Shown here piece after piece: positions 19,001 to 26,944 of a DNA stretch of 64,000 nucleotides; within the stretch, counting starts at the first letter, position 1; each line of letters starts with the position of its first letter. Source of the DNA: JAIVGV01 sp032229975 (lineage in GTDB: Bacteria > Acidobacteriota > Blastocatellia > Pyrinomonadales > Pyrinomonadaceae); NCBI GenBank assembly GCA_032229975.1, contig JAVXVG010000009.1, positions 1 to 64,000 of the forward strand, read 5' to 3'. The position numbers and the translations under genes were made by a program. Below the pieces are notes generated by a model, which saw only the letters and a program-made list of their open reading frames with translations, was not told the DNA's origin and did no database searches.

Positions 19001-19751
19001 TGTTGACCACCGCGCCGAGGTTGCGCCCGTACTGCGCCGAGAAGTTGTTGGTGATGACCTGATATTCCTGAACCTGATCCTGATTATCGACGAAGAGGTT
19101 CGGGCCACCGACCGAGAGATCGTTGTTGTCCGAGCCGTCGATCTGGAAGTTGTTCGAGCGACCACGGTTGCCGTTGACCGACAAGCCCGTGCCGTTCGTG
19201 TTCGTGCCGCCGCCCGAGTTCTGCGCGACGCCGGGGACGAGCAGCGCGAGCGTGTCAAGACCGAAGCCCTGCGCGTTGGAGGGCAGGTCTTCGACCTTGC
19301 GCGCCTCAAACGTCGCGGAGATTTGCGCCTGCTCGGTTTGCAGTGCCTCGTCCGTACCGGCAACGACCGTGACAGTCTCTTCGAGACCGCCGGTCACGAG
19401 GGCCACGTCGCGGGACGTGACCGTACCGATGGTGACGTTCACGTCTGTAGTCTGCGAACGCTTGAAGCCCTGCGACTGGATCGTGACGGTGTACTTGCCG
19501 GGCTGAAGATTGGGGATATCATAAATCCCTTCGCCTGACGTTTTGAATTCGGCGGTCTCGACGCCGGTCGCTTGGTTTTTCGCCTTGACGGTCGCGCCAA
19601 CGACGGCTGCGCCGCCCGGGTCGCTAACAGTGCCTCGGATCGTCCCCGTCGTGGCTTGCGCCATCGCCGACGTGAGCGAGAGAGGCACGAGTGTGACAAA
19701 CGTCAACGTAATAGCTGTTATCAACGATAACAATCTACGCAGACTACTCAT
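16008..19751 (-). CDS. Oar-like TonB-dependent receptor with carboxypeptidase-regulatory domain
   Basis: This is the second giant outer-membrane receptor. The signal peptide ends near SLTSAMAQA; the carboxypeptidase-regulatory-like domain follows (TGTIRGTVSDPGGAAVVGATV, residues about 35-115). The plug region contains SNAQGFGLDTLALLVPG, a Gly/Asn-rich NSGGGTNTNGTGLSVNG loop and QIDGSDNNDLS. The barrel ends in SIQFGLRISF with the C-terminal Phe. AGGAGG stands 6 bases before the ATG (19758-19763), an almost perfect ribosome site. The TPR protein gene ends 72 bases upstream on the same strand, so the two may form one operon. The ligand is unknown. Confidence 0.93.
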   Translation of the reverse strand: MSSLRRLLSLITAITLTFVTLVPLSLTSAMAQATTGTIRGTVSDPGGAAVVGATVKAKNQATGVETAEFKTSGEGIYDIPNLQPGKYTVTIQSQGFKRSQTTDVNVTIGTVTSRDVALVTGGLEETVTVVAGTDEALQTEQAQISATFEARKVEDLPSNAQGFGLDTLALLVPGVAQNSGGGTNTNGTGLSVNGNRGRSNNFQIDGSDNNDLSVGGPNLFVDNQDQVQEYQVITNNFSAQYGRNLGAVVNIVTKGGGNQFHGTAFEYHMDRHNLDSLNNIEKASGFLKPPRFLSNVFGGTFGGPIKRNRAFFFGSYEGIRQPATSLAQSGGFGINASDLPRLTAAFPGNPVISAIVALNPTVLPLGTLSARSDLLNCNATTARLAGISTFARCNRDFIDIGTTAANTVRVEGFLLERLIPTPFTQNEYSIRGDVKVTNKDNFYLRFLHQRGVNVNGLGSTNGFTGDIPFQTRNFGGTYIRQLSSKMVNEFRGVRTKLFVSFGGGCEATTPGCIPDVSQLDNAQIENFSPSAIRGVTLTGNALRASGTGAGIPQGRTTTLYDFADNLTYSFGRQSFIFGAEAKYTTATVPFLPNYNSSFTFGIDTATGAAAQQRIFNNAPSAFSISLGNPNVAYTEIDQYYFVQDDWKVRDNLTLNLGMRYEYTGQPIDDLSNFTRARESGSAPFFNPALPVEQRIVPYIQPDRNNFAPRFGFAWVPKFGGKEGFMHTLLGDDATVIRGGYAIAYDPGFYNILLNVANSAPFSIALAATNAQLPDANPLITFGSIFGAQERSAVQSSGVLPIGKLNPGLLGQTVVANNFHAPYSQQFSLGVQRQFGRNHVAEVRYVGNHGVGLFQSVLRNPFVGVPGSTTLGGLYGFNRNVLVPNPTGTGTVTQTISFPSFAAQVIPAGTTGQVCTDVAGTPDNEGACNGRILAGRGAITSRDNTAQSWYNSLQTRYNGRFFKNALNLGATYTFSKTLDTASEVFTFGQENSILPQNPFNYNVDRGISALHRPHIFSANAIYDVPYFKEQRGLVGHLLGGWQLNGTHVYNTGRRYTPSQNLNAGVLGLGQSYLSGGESLRPFLGNASAPQTAVGISQVDAFFFFPRSIFPSVTDINGFVSLNDLNNGVVRSITPNDVRFIYNGPGAARLFGSPYGNVPRYSLVGPAINQFNFGVFKNTKVFETVKVQFRAEFFNALNHPQPGYGVTRAGSLPTSILLENAGNAAAPFADNSQITLARRSIQFGLRISF

Positions 19752-19823
19752 TATCTTCCTCCTAGGTTGGTGGGTTACTTCTTAAAAGAGATGCGACGGA
19801 AACGCCCGTCGCCCTCCTCAGGC

Positions 19824-20855
19824 TTAGCGCAGCATACTCACGAGCCGTCGCACTTGCTCGGCATTGGCGGCCTTCGGCGCGTCCCGCAGGTATGCCTCGA
19901 AGGACTGGAGAGCCTGCTCCCGCTTGCCCTCTTCCATGTAGAGTTGTCCCAGATGGAAAAGGGCCAGTGCATACTTGACTCCCCCGGCACGGTATGCGGT
20001 TGTCAACTCTTTCTCGGCTCGCTCGCCTTCGCCGAGTCCTTCGTAAGCCAGCCCCGCGTAGAGATGCGCGGCGGGGGCGGCGCTATCTAAAGACAGAGCC
20101 TTATCGAGCGCCTGCGCGGCTTCCGAAAACTTCTGCTGGTGAACGAGGACGATGCCGAGATTAACTTGGGGATTGAACGCCTTCGGGTCGAGCTTGATCG
20201 CTGATTGAAGTTCGTCAGCCGCTTCGTCGAGTTTCCCCAAGCTGAAAAGTAGAGTGCCCAGATCGTTGTGAGCGCTCAGATAGTTCGGGTAGATGTCGAT
20301 GGCTTTGCGCAGCGAAGTGATGGCCTCCTGCGTCTTGCCTTCCTGCGCGAAGTGGCTGGCGCGCTCGAACTGTTGGCGGGCCTTCTCAGGAACTTTGCTG
20401 TCAAGCTCGCCGACCGAGACGAGCATCCCCGCAGGCTTGTTCTCGACTGAGACGGTCGGCTCTTTGAGATAGACCGTGACGGCGACGGTCGCGTTCGCGA
20501 TGACATCGACTCGCTCGGAGCCGTTTTCTAATTGCAGTCTCTTGTCGCCCTCAGCCTCTACGTTATAAGTGCCCGGCGCGAGATTCCTGATCTCAAACAT
20601 CCCTTGCTGATCAGTGAAGATCATGGTCTGCGCGCCGCGATCAATTCGACCGCCGACGTTGATCCTCAGAGCCTGTTCGACCGGAGCGCCACTGGGCATC
20701 ACCACGCGGCCACGGATGTTCCCCATGTTACTCTCAGCCCCACCCGTCGAGGCGGCTGATCTCGGCTGGCCGGTTTGCGCGGAAGCCGAACCGGCGAGGA
20801 GTAAGAGTAGAAACGCCGAAGCCCTGATGAATGTCATGGATACTGCTGAAGACAT
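19824..20855 (-). CDS. Exported TPR protein with carboxypeptidase-regulatory-like domain
   Basis: A signal peptide (FLLLLLAGSASAQ) is followed by a carboxypeptidase-regulatory-like beta domain (residues about 45-130: IRGRVVMPSGAPVEQALRI and FEIRNLAPGTYNVEAEG) and then four or so TPR units (residues about 160-320: YLSAHNDLGTLLFSLGKLDEAADEL, NLGIVLVHQQKFSEAAQAL, HLYAGLAYEGLGEGERAEKEL). The combination suggests a periplasmic scaffold. It lies directly upstream of the Oar receptor at 16008-19751, which shares the same beta domain, so a joint role at the envelope is likely (inference). An alternative ATG at 20837 begins MTFIRASAF and would give a more typical signal peptide; neither start has a clear ribosome site. 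Confidence 0.85.
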   Translation of the reverse strand: MSSAVSMTFIRASAFLLLLLAGSASAQTGQPRSAASTGGAESNMGNIRGRVVMPSGAPVEQALRINVGGRIDRGAQTMIFTDQQGMFEIRNLAPGTYNVEAEGDKRLQLENGSERVDVIANATVAVTVYLKEPTVSVENKPAGMLVSVGELDSKVPEKARQQFERASHFAQEGKTQEAITSLRKAIDIYPNYLSAHNDLGTLLFSLGKLDEAADELQSAIKLDPKAFNPQVNLGIVLVHQQKFSEAAQALDKALSLDSAAPAAHLYAGLAYEGLGEGERAEKELTTAYRAGGVKYALALFHLGQLYMEEGKREQALQSFEAYLRDAPKAANAEQVRRLVSMLR

Positions 20856-21076
20856 CTGCGATAACTTTGAAGGACGTGCCTGTATCCTAAATCTTGCGGA
20901 AGGGGCAGTAATATTGCCGATTGCTATTCACCCACTCAGGCAATCAGCATGCCCTGCCCGCGCGCGATAGAGAGTCTATTTATTAAGGGAATTTACACCG
21001 GACACGCGGCTTCCGTATCCGAGTTTTTGGATTTAATCTACGATTTTTAAAATTTAACTGAAGTCCCGATCCTCAG

Positions 21077-22417
21077 TTATCCCAAGAGCAGACGACCGAA
21101 AGAAGCAGAGTCGTGGACGGCGACGGGCAAGCCGAGTTGTCGCTCTAGGTCTGCGAGGCTCATGCCGTCGAGCATGATGGGCTCATCAGATTTGAGAGTC
21201 GATGAAGGAAGGATAACTAAGTCGCCTTCGATCCGATTACGCACGGTGAGCACGTCACGCCCTGTCATCAAACCGGCGACGACGATGTCGGGCCCGAAGT
21301 AATCATTCTCGACAGCGACCGTCTTGAGTCGCGTGCCGAAACGCGCGTTCACGCGTTCGAGCATCGGAGAGAGCACAGGCGCGAAAAGTTTTCCCGTGAG
21401 CACGGTTGCGTTCAACGCGGCGGCATCACGCGGAGGTCTGCGCTCCAGCTTTCGCCACACCCGCGCGAAGTCTTCCGCGAACGAGCGCACCATGCCGACA
21501 CCGTCCTCGATCTGCGGATAGTCGCCGTAGTGACGGCGCGACGGAATGGGGAGGCCCGCGCGCAAATAAATCTCGTCGCCGAGGTAAGCGAAGTTCGTCC
21601 CGAGTCGCGCGCGCAAGTCGCGCTGGATCGATCTCACTTCGCGCACGGTGCGACGACAGAACTCCGGCGTCACGGTCGTCAGCCGCACGTCCGTGTTGTA
21701 GCGCGTGAGTCCGAGCGGCACGATGGCGACGCTGCGCACGCGCGGGTGTTCGGCGGCGAGATCGTAGATCGTGCGGCGCAAGATTTCGCCGTCGTTGATC
21801 TCAGGGCACAAGACGACCTGCGCGTGTATCTCGATCCCCGCATTCATCAACCGGCGCATCTTCGCAGAGATGTCCGCGCGCGCTTCATCGACGCCGAGCA
21901 GGTACGCTCTCACTTTCAGATCGGTCGCATGAACGGAGACATACTGCGGCGTCAGTCGCTGCTCGATAACGCGGCTCATCTCCTGTTCGGTGATCGATGA
22001 GAGCGTCGTGTAGTTGCCGTAAAGAAATGAGAGGCGCACGTCCTCGTCGCGGAACGAGAGGGCCGGTCGTGCGTCCGGCGGGTTGCCGTGGCAGAAGCAG
22101 AAGAGACACTCGTTGGCGCACTGGCGCGGGACGATGTTCTCGAACGAGAGTCCAAAGTCTTCGCCCTCGCCGCGCTCGATCTCCAACTCCCACTCTTCGC
22201 CGCCGCGCTTGAGCACGTCGATGGTGAGTTCGGTCTCGCCGCCCGTCTGGTATCGGAAGTCCAAGTAGTCGCGCACGGTGCGACCGTTGACTCTCAGCAC
22301 GCGGTCGCCCGCTTCCAACTCAAGCTCGGCGGCCAGCGACGCAGGCATGACCTCCGTGATCTCGACCCCGCGTCGGCGTATCTGCGTAACGGCTGGCGTG
22401 ACTGCGAACTCGTACAT
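21077..22417 (-). CDS. DUF512 protein: PDZ plus cysteine-cluster radical-SAM-like domain
   Basis: The 446-residue protein opens with a PDZ-like domain (residues about 8-70: VMPASLAAELELEAGDRVLRVNG), then a cluster CANECLFCFC near residue 110 arranged C-x3-C-x2-C, which suggests an iron-sulfur site like that of radical SAM enzymes. The DUF512 domain fills the C-terminal half (VVAGLMTGRDV, ILPSSTLKSDEPIMLDGMSL). Members are widespread and uncharacterised. The ATG at 22417 is preferred because GGGAGAG lies 7 bases upstream and the PDZ domain begins there; the frame is open to 22666 but the added sequence shows no domain. It is unlinked to any recognisable partner. Confidence 0.85.
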   Translation of the reverse strand: MYEFAVTPAVTQIRRRGVEITEVMPASLAAELELEAGDRVLRVNGRTVRDYLDFRYQTGGETELTIDVLKRGGEEWELEIERGEGEDFGLSFENIVPRQCANECLFCFCHGNPPDARPALSFRDEDVRLSFLYGNYTTLSSITEQEMSRVIEQRLTPQYVSVHATDLKVRAYLLGVDEARADISAKMRRLMNAGIEIHAQVVLCPEINDGEILRRTIYDLAAEHPRVRSVAIVPLGLTRYNTDVRLTTVTPEFCRRTVREVRSIQRDLRARLGTNFAYLGDEIYLRAGLPIPSRRHYGDYPQIEDGVGMVRSFAEDFARVWRKLERRPPRDAAALNATVLTGKLFAPVLSPMLERVNARFGTRLKTVAVENDYFGPDIVVAGLMTGRDVLTVRNRIEGDLVILPSSTLKSDEPIMLDGMSLADLERQLGLPVAVHDSASFGRLLLG

Positions 22418-22956
22418 CTCTCTCCCGAACCTAAAGCTAAAACTCCGCGTGAACGAGAGCACACACGGATGACTCTCAAGCGCGCACTCGAAACGGGAAG
22501 TATCACCGAAGGCGCGTGCGGACACAACCGCCGGAGAAGACTCTTGGTGCGAGGAAGCCGGATCGAAAGCCGTCGCGCGCCGTGAAGTTAATTGATGAGA
22601 CGGCCCGTCGTCCGGTTGCAGCGACCGTTCAGTTTTGACCGAAGATGTGTCGCGAGTCATCACCATTCTGACCGTGCGACGCTGCGAAAAGAAGTTTCTT
22701 GACAGGAGCGCGCGCGAGTCTCTAATGTCGAATCAGGTCGTCTGTCTCTGCCGGGGCAACACTTCTCCCGCACTTAAAACTCATAATTTCACGGCAGATT
22801 CAACGGCTCGCACTTGCCTCCGGCGAAATCTCAACTCACGACTGACAACGCCCCGCTCACACGCCCCGCGACAGATCGAGATCGGGCACGTGTCTTGCAC
22901 TGTCTCGTCTCGCCCGCGTCTGGGCCAGACAACATCAACAGAGGTTCGGGTCAGGG
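22418..22956. other. Divergent intergenic region with a strong promoter
   Basis: No gene is visible. The plus strand carries TTGACA-16-TCTAAT (22699-22726), which leaves a leader of about 225 bases before the response regulator start. I see no clear riboswitch fold in that leader by eye. Confidence 0.5.
22699..22726 (+). promoter_or_regulatory. Sigma-70-type promoter of the response regulator
   Basis: A perfect -35 TTGACA (22699-22704) is spaced 16 bases from TCTAAT (22721-22726), a five-of-six match to the -10 consensus. It points to the response regulator at 22957. Confidence 0.6.
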
Positions 22957-23409
22957 ATGAAGAGTTTTCAAGCGCAAGCAAATTCGATTCAGACGCAACT
23001 CAACGCCAACGTCGTGGCGGTGCTGCACGCGCAATCCGCAGACGCTGCGGTGCTGCTCGTTGAAGACGACGAGACGCTGCGCCGCTATCTTGAAATCATG
23101 TTGCGCCGCGCGGGCTATGCTGTGCTCACCGCGTCGGACGGTCTCGAAGCGCTCAAGCTCGCCTATGCCTCGCACGTCGCGGCAGTTGTCACCGATGCAG
23201 TCATGCCGCGCCTCAACGGTCACGAACTCTGCCGCATCCTGCGCACGAGCGAAGAGCACTCGACGCTCCCGCTCATACTTCTGAGCGGCATCGCTCGCGA
23301 CGACGCGAAGGCGGCCGCCTGCCCGCACGCCGACGCGCAACTCACCAAGCCTGTCCGCGCCGAAGAACTGACCGACTGTCTCAAGCGACTCATCGCCCGC
23401 GCCGCCTGA
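22957..23409 (+). CDS. Single-domain response regulator (receiver)
   Basis: The protein is a CheY-like receiver domain with a 30-residue N-terminal extension of low complexity. The acidic pocket is EDD at residues 36-38, the phospho-acceptor Asp is residue 80 (VVTDAVMP), the switch Ser is residue 110 (LLSG) and the conserved Lys is residue 131 (LTKPVRAEEL). There is no output domain, so it must act by protein contact, for instance in a phosphorelay or motility pathway. No histidine kinase is encoded nearby. A strong promoter lies upstream and a symmetric hairpin follows the stop. Confidence 0.92.
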   Translation: MKSFQAQANSIQTQLNANVVAVLHAQSADAAVLLVEDDETLRRYLEIMLRRAGYAVLTASDGLEALKLAYASHVAAVVTDAVMPRLNGHELCRILRTSEEHSTLPLILLSGIARDDAKAAACPHADAQLTKPVRAEELTDCLKRLIARAA

Positions 23410-23450
23410 AGCGATCACACACGCGCGACGCGATCACTCTCAAATCAAAC

Positions 23451-23488
23451 TAAGAGGCTGACACGTTCAAGAACGTGTCAGCCTCTTA
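23451..23488. terminator. Bidirectional hairpin between response regulator and ald
   Basis: A perfect 18-bp inverted repeat (23451-23468 with 23471-23488) has only a two-base centre. It lies between two convergent genes, so it can end transcription from both sides. Confidence 0.85.
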
Positions 23489-23533
23489 CAGTTTCTGATC
23501 GGATCGTTTTCCGAAAGCTCGCCTGTCGCAGCT

Positions 23534-24688
23534 TCAGCGCGCGGGCGTCGCCTTTGAACTCGATGCCGTCGCACCGTCGATCATCTCGTCGAGCGAAGTG
23601 TAGTCCAACCCTTGCGCCTCCGCGACCGCTTCGTAGGTGAGCTTGCCCGCGTAGGTGTTGACGCCCTCCTTCAATCCCGCATCGCGCGCGATGGCATCCA
23701 TGAAGCCACGATTGGCGAGCTTCAAAGCATAGGGCAGCGTCGCGTTCGTTAGCGCGAAGGTCGAGGTGCGCGGGACTGCGCCGGGCATGTTGGCGACGCA
23801 GTAATGAAGGACGCCTTCGACGTAGAAGGTCGGGTTCGAGTGCGTCGTCGGGTGCGTCGTCTCGATGCAGCCGCCCTGATCGACCGCGACATCGACGACG
23901 ACCGCGCCGTCCGGCACGTCCTTCAACATCGACTTCGTCACCAGCTTCGGCGCAGCCGCGCCGGGCACGAGCACCGCGCCGACGATCAAGTCGGCTTCGG
24001 CAATCGCGCCGTGAATGGCGTAAGCGGATGATGCGAGCGTGGAAATCTTCGAGAGGAAAATGTCGTCGAGTTCGCGCAGACGATCCAAGTTGTTGTCGAT
24101 GATCGTCACGTGCGCGCCCATGCCGACGGCCATCTTCGCGGAGTTCGTGCCGACAACGCCGCCGCCGATGATGACGACCTTCGCCGCAGGCACGCCGGGC
24201 ACGCCGCCGAGGAGTACGCCGCGCCCCCCCGACATTTTTTCCAAGTAGTGCGCGCCGACTTGAATCGCCATCCGGCCCGCGACCTCGGACATCGGCGTCA
24301 AGAGCGGCAACGTACCTTTGCGATCCGTGATCGTCTCGTAGGCGATGCCCGTCACTTTGCGTTCGACTAGTTGCTTCGTCAGCTCGACATCGGGCGCGAG
24401 GTGCAGGTAGGTGAACAGCAACTGGCCCTCGCGCATGCGCGGGTATTCGGGCGCAATAGGCTCTTTGACTTTGACGATCATCTCGCCCTCAGCCCACACG
24501 TCGTCCGCCGAGTCGATGATGGTCGCGCCCGCCGTCTCGTAGAGATCGTTTCCAAATCCTGACCCCGCGCCCGCGTCGCGCTCGACGAAGACTTGATGGC
24601 CCGCATCCTTGAACGCGCGCACGCCTGCGGGCGTGAGCCCCACGCGATACTCGTTGTCCTTGATCTCTTTGGGGAGTCCAACTTTCAC
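23534..24688 (-). CDS. ald: Alanine dehydrogenase
   Basis: The enzyme interconverts L-alanine with pyruvate and ammonia using NAD. The start MKVGLPKEIKDNEYRVGLTP is the family signature. The substrate-binding part includes EYPRMREGQLLFTYLHLA with the conserved Lys/His region; the NAD-binding Rossmann fold is marked by VVIIGGGVVGTNSAKMAVGMG and the acidic end of the second strand (TIIDNN). The second signature, LIVGAVLVPGAAAPKLV, is also intact. The length of 384 residues is slightly longer than the usual 370 because of a Ser/Thr-rich tail. It may serve nitrogen or carbon balance; no regulator is visible next to it. Confidence 0.95.
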   Translation of the reverse strand: MKVGLPKEIKDNEYRVGLTPAGVRAFKDAGHQVFVERDAGAGSGFGNDLYETAGATIIDSADDVWAEGEMIVKVKEPIAPEYPRMREGQLLFTYLHLAPDVELTKQLVERKVTGIAYETITDRKGTLPLLTPMSEVAGRMAIQVGAHYLEKMSGGRGVLLGGVPGVPAAKVVIIGGGVVGTNSAKMAVGMGAHVTIIDNNLDRLRELDDIFLSKISTLASSAYAIHGAIAEADLIVGAVLVPGAAAPKLVTKSMLKDVPDGAVVVDVAVDQGGCIETTHPTTHSNPTFYVEGVLHYCVANMPGAVPRTSTFALTNATLPYALKLANRGFMDAIARDAGLKEGVNTYAGKLTYEAVAEAQGLDYTSLDEMIDGATASSSKATPAR

Positions 24689-24736
24689 TGTGCTTCAGTC
24701 TCCGTTCATTTTTTTACCGGGCAAGAGCAGACGACT

Positions 24737-25234
24737 TCAAACGTCTTCATTCAAACGACGCGTCATGTAACGCTCGACACTCGCGCTGTCAGTGTTCTTC
24801 AAAACCTCTTCGACCCACGCATCGCGCTCGAACGACTGCACGCGCAAGTCCCACACGCACGCGCTCAAGCCCGTCGGCGTCGCGTAGTCGAATTTTTCCA
24901 ACTCATCCGATCCGGAAGTATAGACGTGATGATGCAACTCATTCTCGTCAGCCCACCAGTCTATGAAGATGAAGTTGGCGTTGCGCCCGTCGTGCACGCC
25001 GACGAAGCCGACGCCGTAACGCGACTCCGCGACGGCTGGCTGCGGCAATCTCTCTCTCGCGATCCGCTTCGCCGCTTCGATCAACTCCGCGCGCGGTCGC
25101 TCGCTCTTGTACGCGATGCCGTAAACTTTCAGACGCCAGCCCGCGTCTCGCCACTCTTCCAAAAATCTGATCGGTCGCGGTTGATACGACTCACGCAGTT
25201 CGATAGGTTGCTTCGATTCGACTTCGACGCTCAT
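24737..25234 (-). CDS. Conserved cytosolic protein of unknown function
   Basis: I do not recognise this family with certainty. The 165 residues are polar, without signal peptide or membrane segment. Aromatic and acidic motifs such as FIFIDWWADENELHHHVYTSG and TGLSACVWDLRVQSFERDAWVEEVL suggest a small globular alpha/beta fold; the three adjacent His residues could bind metal. It lies between ald (48 bases downstream) and an aldehyde dehydrogenase whose stop is 10 bases upstream, all on the minus strand, so it may be transcribed with either. Confidence 0.7.
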   Translation of the reverse strand: MSVEVESKQPIELRESYQPRPIRFLEEWRDAGWRLKVYGIAYKSERPRAELIEAAKRIARERLPQPAVAESRYGVGFVGVHDGRNANFIFIDWWADENELHHHVYTSGSDELEKFDYATPTGLSACVWDLRVQSFERDAWVEEVLKNTDSASVERYMTRRLNEDV

Positions 25235-25244
25235 CGCTTCGGCT

Positions 25245-26813
25245 TCACTCGAAGTTCACTTCGTCGATCTGCGCGCGCTGGAGCTTGCCGCTGTAGTCCA
25301 CGTAGATTGACTTCCATTCGGTGAAGATGTCCAGCACTTGCGTGCCCGCCTCGCGGTGGCCGTTGCCCGTGCCCTTCGTGCCGCCGAAGGGCAGATGAAC
25401 TTCCGCGCCGATGGTCGAAGAGTTGACGTAGAAGATGCCCGTGTACAACTCGTTCATGGCGTGGAAGGCGCGATTCACATCCGCCGTGTAGATCGCCGCA
25501 GAGAGACCGTAGCGCACGCCGTTCGCGATCTGGATCGCCTCTTCCAGATCATTCGCAGGGATGACACAGGTGACGGGCCCGAAAATCTCTTCCTGCGCGA
25601 TCCTCATGTCGGCTTCCACGTCCGAGAAGACCGTCGGCTCGATGAAGTAGCCATGCGCGTGCTCGCCCGACTCTAAACGATTACCGCCGCAAGCCAACTT
25701 CGCGCCGTCCTCGCGCGCGCCGATCTCGACGTAGCCCATGATCTTGTGCACAGCGTCGGCGTTGATGACGGGCCCCATGTCAACATCAGCGTCCGCGCCG
25801 TTGCCGACGCGAAGTTGTCGCGCACGCTCGACCAGTTTTTTAGTGAACTGCTTGTAAACTTTTTTATGAACGACGAGGCGCGACGAAGCCGTGCAGCGTT
25901 GACCCGCCGTGCCGAACGCGCCCCACACCGCGCCCTCGATTGCCAAGTCGATGTCGGCATCTTCATCGACGATGATCACGTTCTTCCCGCCCATCTCAAG
26001 CGAGCAGATCGCGTTGCGATCGGCGCAGGCGGAAGCAACCACGCGTCCGGTCTCAGTCGATCCGGTGAAAGAGATCAGACGCACGTCGCGGTGTTCGACG
26101 AGCGCGCGCCCCGCCGTCTCGCCGTAGCCCGTCACGAGATTGACGACGCCCGCAGGTATTCCGGCTTCCTCGCAAGCCTTCACCAGATTGTAAGTCGAGA
26201 GCGGCGTGTCTTCGGCAGGCTTGATGACGACCGTGTTGCCGCACACGAGTGCGGGGATCAGTTTCCAAGAAGGGATAGCCATCGGGAAGTTCCATGGCGT
26301 GATGAGACCGCAGAGGCCCACGGGCTGGCGCACGCACATGGCGAACTTGTTCGGCATCTCTGCGGGCGTCGTGTAGCCGTGAAGCCTCCGGCCCTCGCCC
26401 GCAGTGTAGTAGGTGCAGTCGATTGCTTCTTGAACGTCGCCGCCGGTCTCGCGCAAGACCTTGCCCATCTCGCGCGTCATCTCCGTAGCGAAGCGATCCT
26501 TGTTGCGTATGAGAATCTCGCCGAGGCGAAAGAGAAGTTCGGCGCGGCGCGGCGCGGGCGTCTTGCGCCAACGATCAAAGGCGTTACGCGCGGCATCGAC
26601 CGCGCGGTTCACGTCCGTTGCGGTCGAGACGGGGAAGCGACCGACGAGATCGCGCGTGTCCGCCGGATTCCTGTTCTCGAAATACTCGCCCGACTCTGAT
26701 GCGACCCACTCGCCGCCGATGTAGTTCCGGTAAGTCTTCACGCGCGCGCGCGCCTGCCCGCGACCGCTCGACTTCTTCGCGCCCTTCGAGAGGGCCTTCC
26801 GTGCTTGTGCCAT
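25245..26813 (-). CDS. NAD(P)-dependent aldehyde dehydrogenase
   Basis: The enzyme oxidises an aldehyde to its acid; the exact substrate is unresolved, with semialdehydes of lysine or sugar-acid catabolism likely from overall similarity. Visible motifs are ITPWNFPMAIPSWKL, KPAEDTPLS, SFTGSTETGR, the Glu-containing SLEMGGKN, and the catalytic Cys in FGTAGQRCTASSR. The C-terminus carries PFGGTKGTGNGHRE. A 25-residue basic N-terminal tail (RKALSKGAKKSSGRGQARA) precedes the catalytic fold and is unusual. The ATG at 26813 was chosen; the frame is open upstream to 26891, but that part is encoded by the heptamer repeat at 26820-26944 and is unlikely to be translated. Confidence 0.92.
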   Translation of the reverse strand: MAQARKALSKGAKKSSGRGQARARVKTYRNYIGGEWVASESGEYFENRNPADTRDLVGRFPVSTATDVNRAVDAARNAFDRWRKTPAPRRAELLFRLGEILIRNKDRFATEMTREMGKVLRETGGDVQEAIDCTYYTAGEGRRLHGYTTPAEMPNKFAMCVRQPVGLCGLITPWNFPMAIPSWKLIPALVCGNTVVIKPAEDTPLSTYNLVKACEEAGIPAGVVNLVTGYGETAGRALVEHRDVRLISFTGSTETGRVVASACADRNAICSLEMGGKNVIIVDEDADIDLAIEGAVWGAFGTAGQRCTASSRLVVHKKVYKQFTKKLVERARQLRVGNGADADVDMGPVINADAVHKIMGYVEIGAREDGAKLACGGNRLESGEHAHGYFIEPTVFSDVEADMRIAQEEIFGPVTCVIPANDLEEAIQIANGVRYGLSAAIYTADVNRAFHAMNELYTGIFYVNSSTIGAEVHLPFGGTKGTGNGHREAGTQVLDIFTEWKSIYVDYSGKLQRAQIDEVNFE

Positions 26814-26819
26814 AAGAGG

Positions 26820-26944
26820 GTGAATCGTGAATGGTAAATCGTAAATCGTGAACCGATCAGTTGATGCCTTCCCGACTTGAGTTGTCATCACTCAAACGGA
26901 TCGGCGACTCAACGACGGTTCATGATTTACGATTCCCGATCTAC
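26820..26944. repeat. Heptamer palindrome, family A copy 1 (unit GTAAATC/GTGAATC)
   Basis: The left arm (26820-26854) is a chain of 7-bp units of the type GTAAATC and GTGAATG; the right arm (26916-26944) is its inverted counterpart, with a 19-base inner pairing region that has one mismatch. The element occupies nearly the whole space between the HtrA stop codon, which overlaps its right end, and the aldehyde dehydrogenase start. Confidence 0.85.

Noticed and set aside
15888..19538. Two long plus-strand frames (618 and 571 residues) opposite the Oar receptor
   Set aside because: They are Arg/Val/Glu-rich reverse readings of the receptor; they have no ribosome site or family resemblance.
21077..22417. 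DUF512 protein as the missing radical SAM partner of the AMMECR1 fusion
   Set aside because: The Cys pattern and the PDZ and DUF512 domains mark a different family, and the gene is 36 kb away.
26814..26891. N-terminal extension of the aldehyde dehydrogenase (26 residues)
   Set aside because: The extension is encoded by the heptamer repeat (reads FTIYDLPFTIHPL) and has no ribosome site. It is more likely untranslated.
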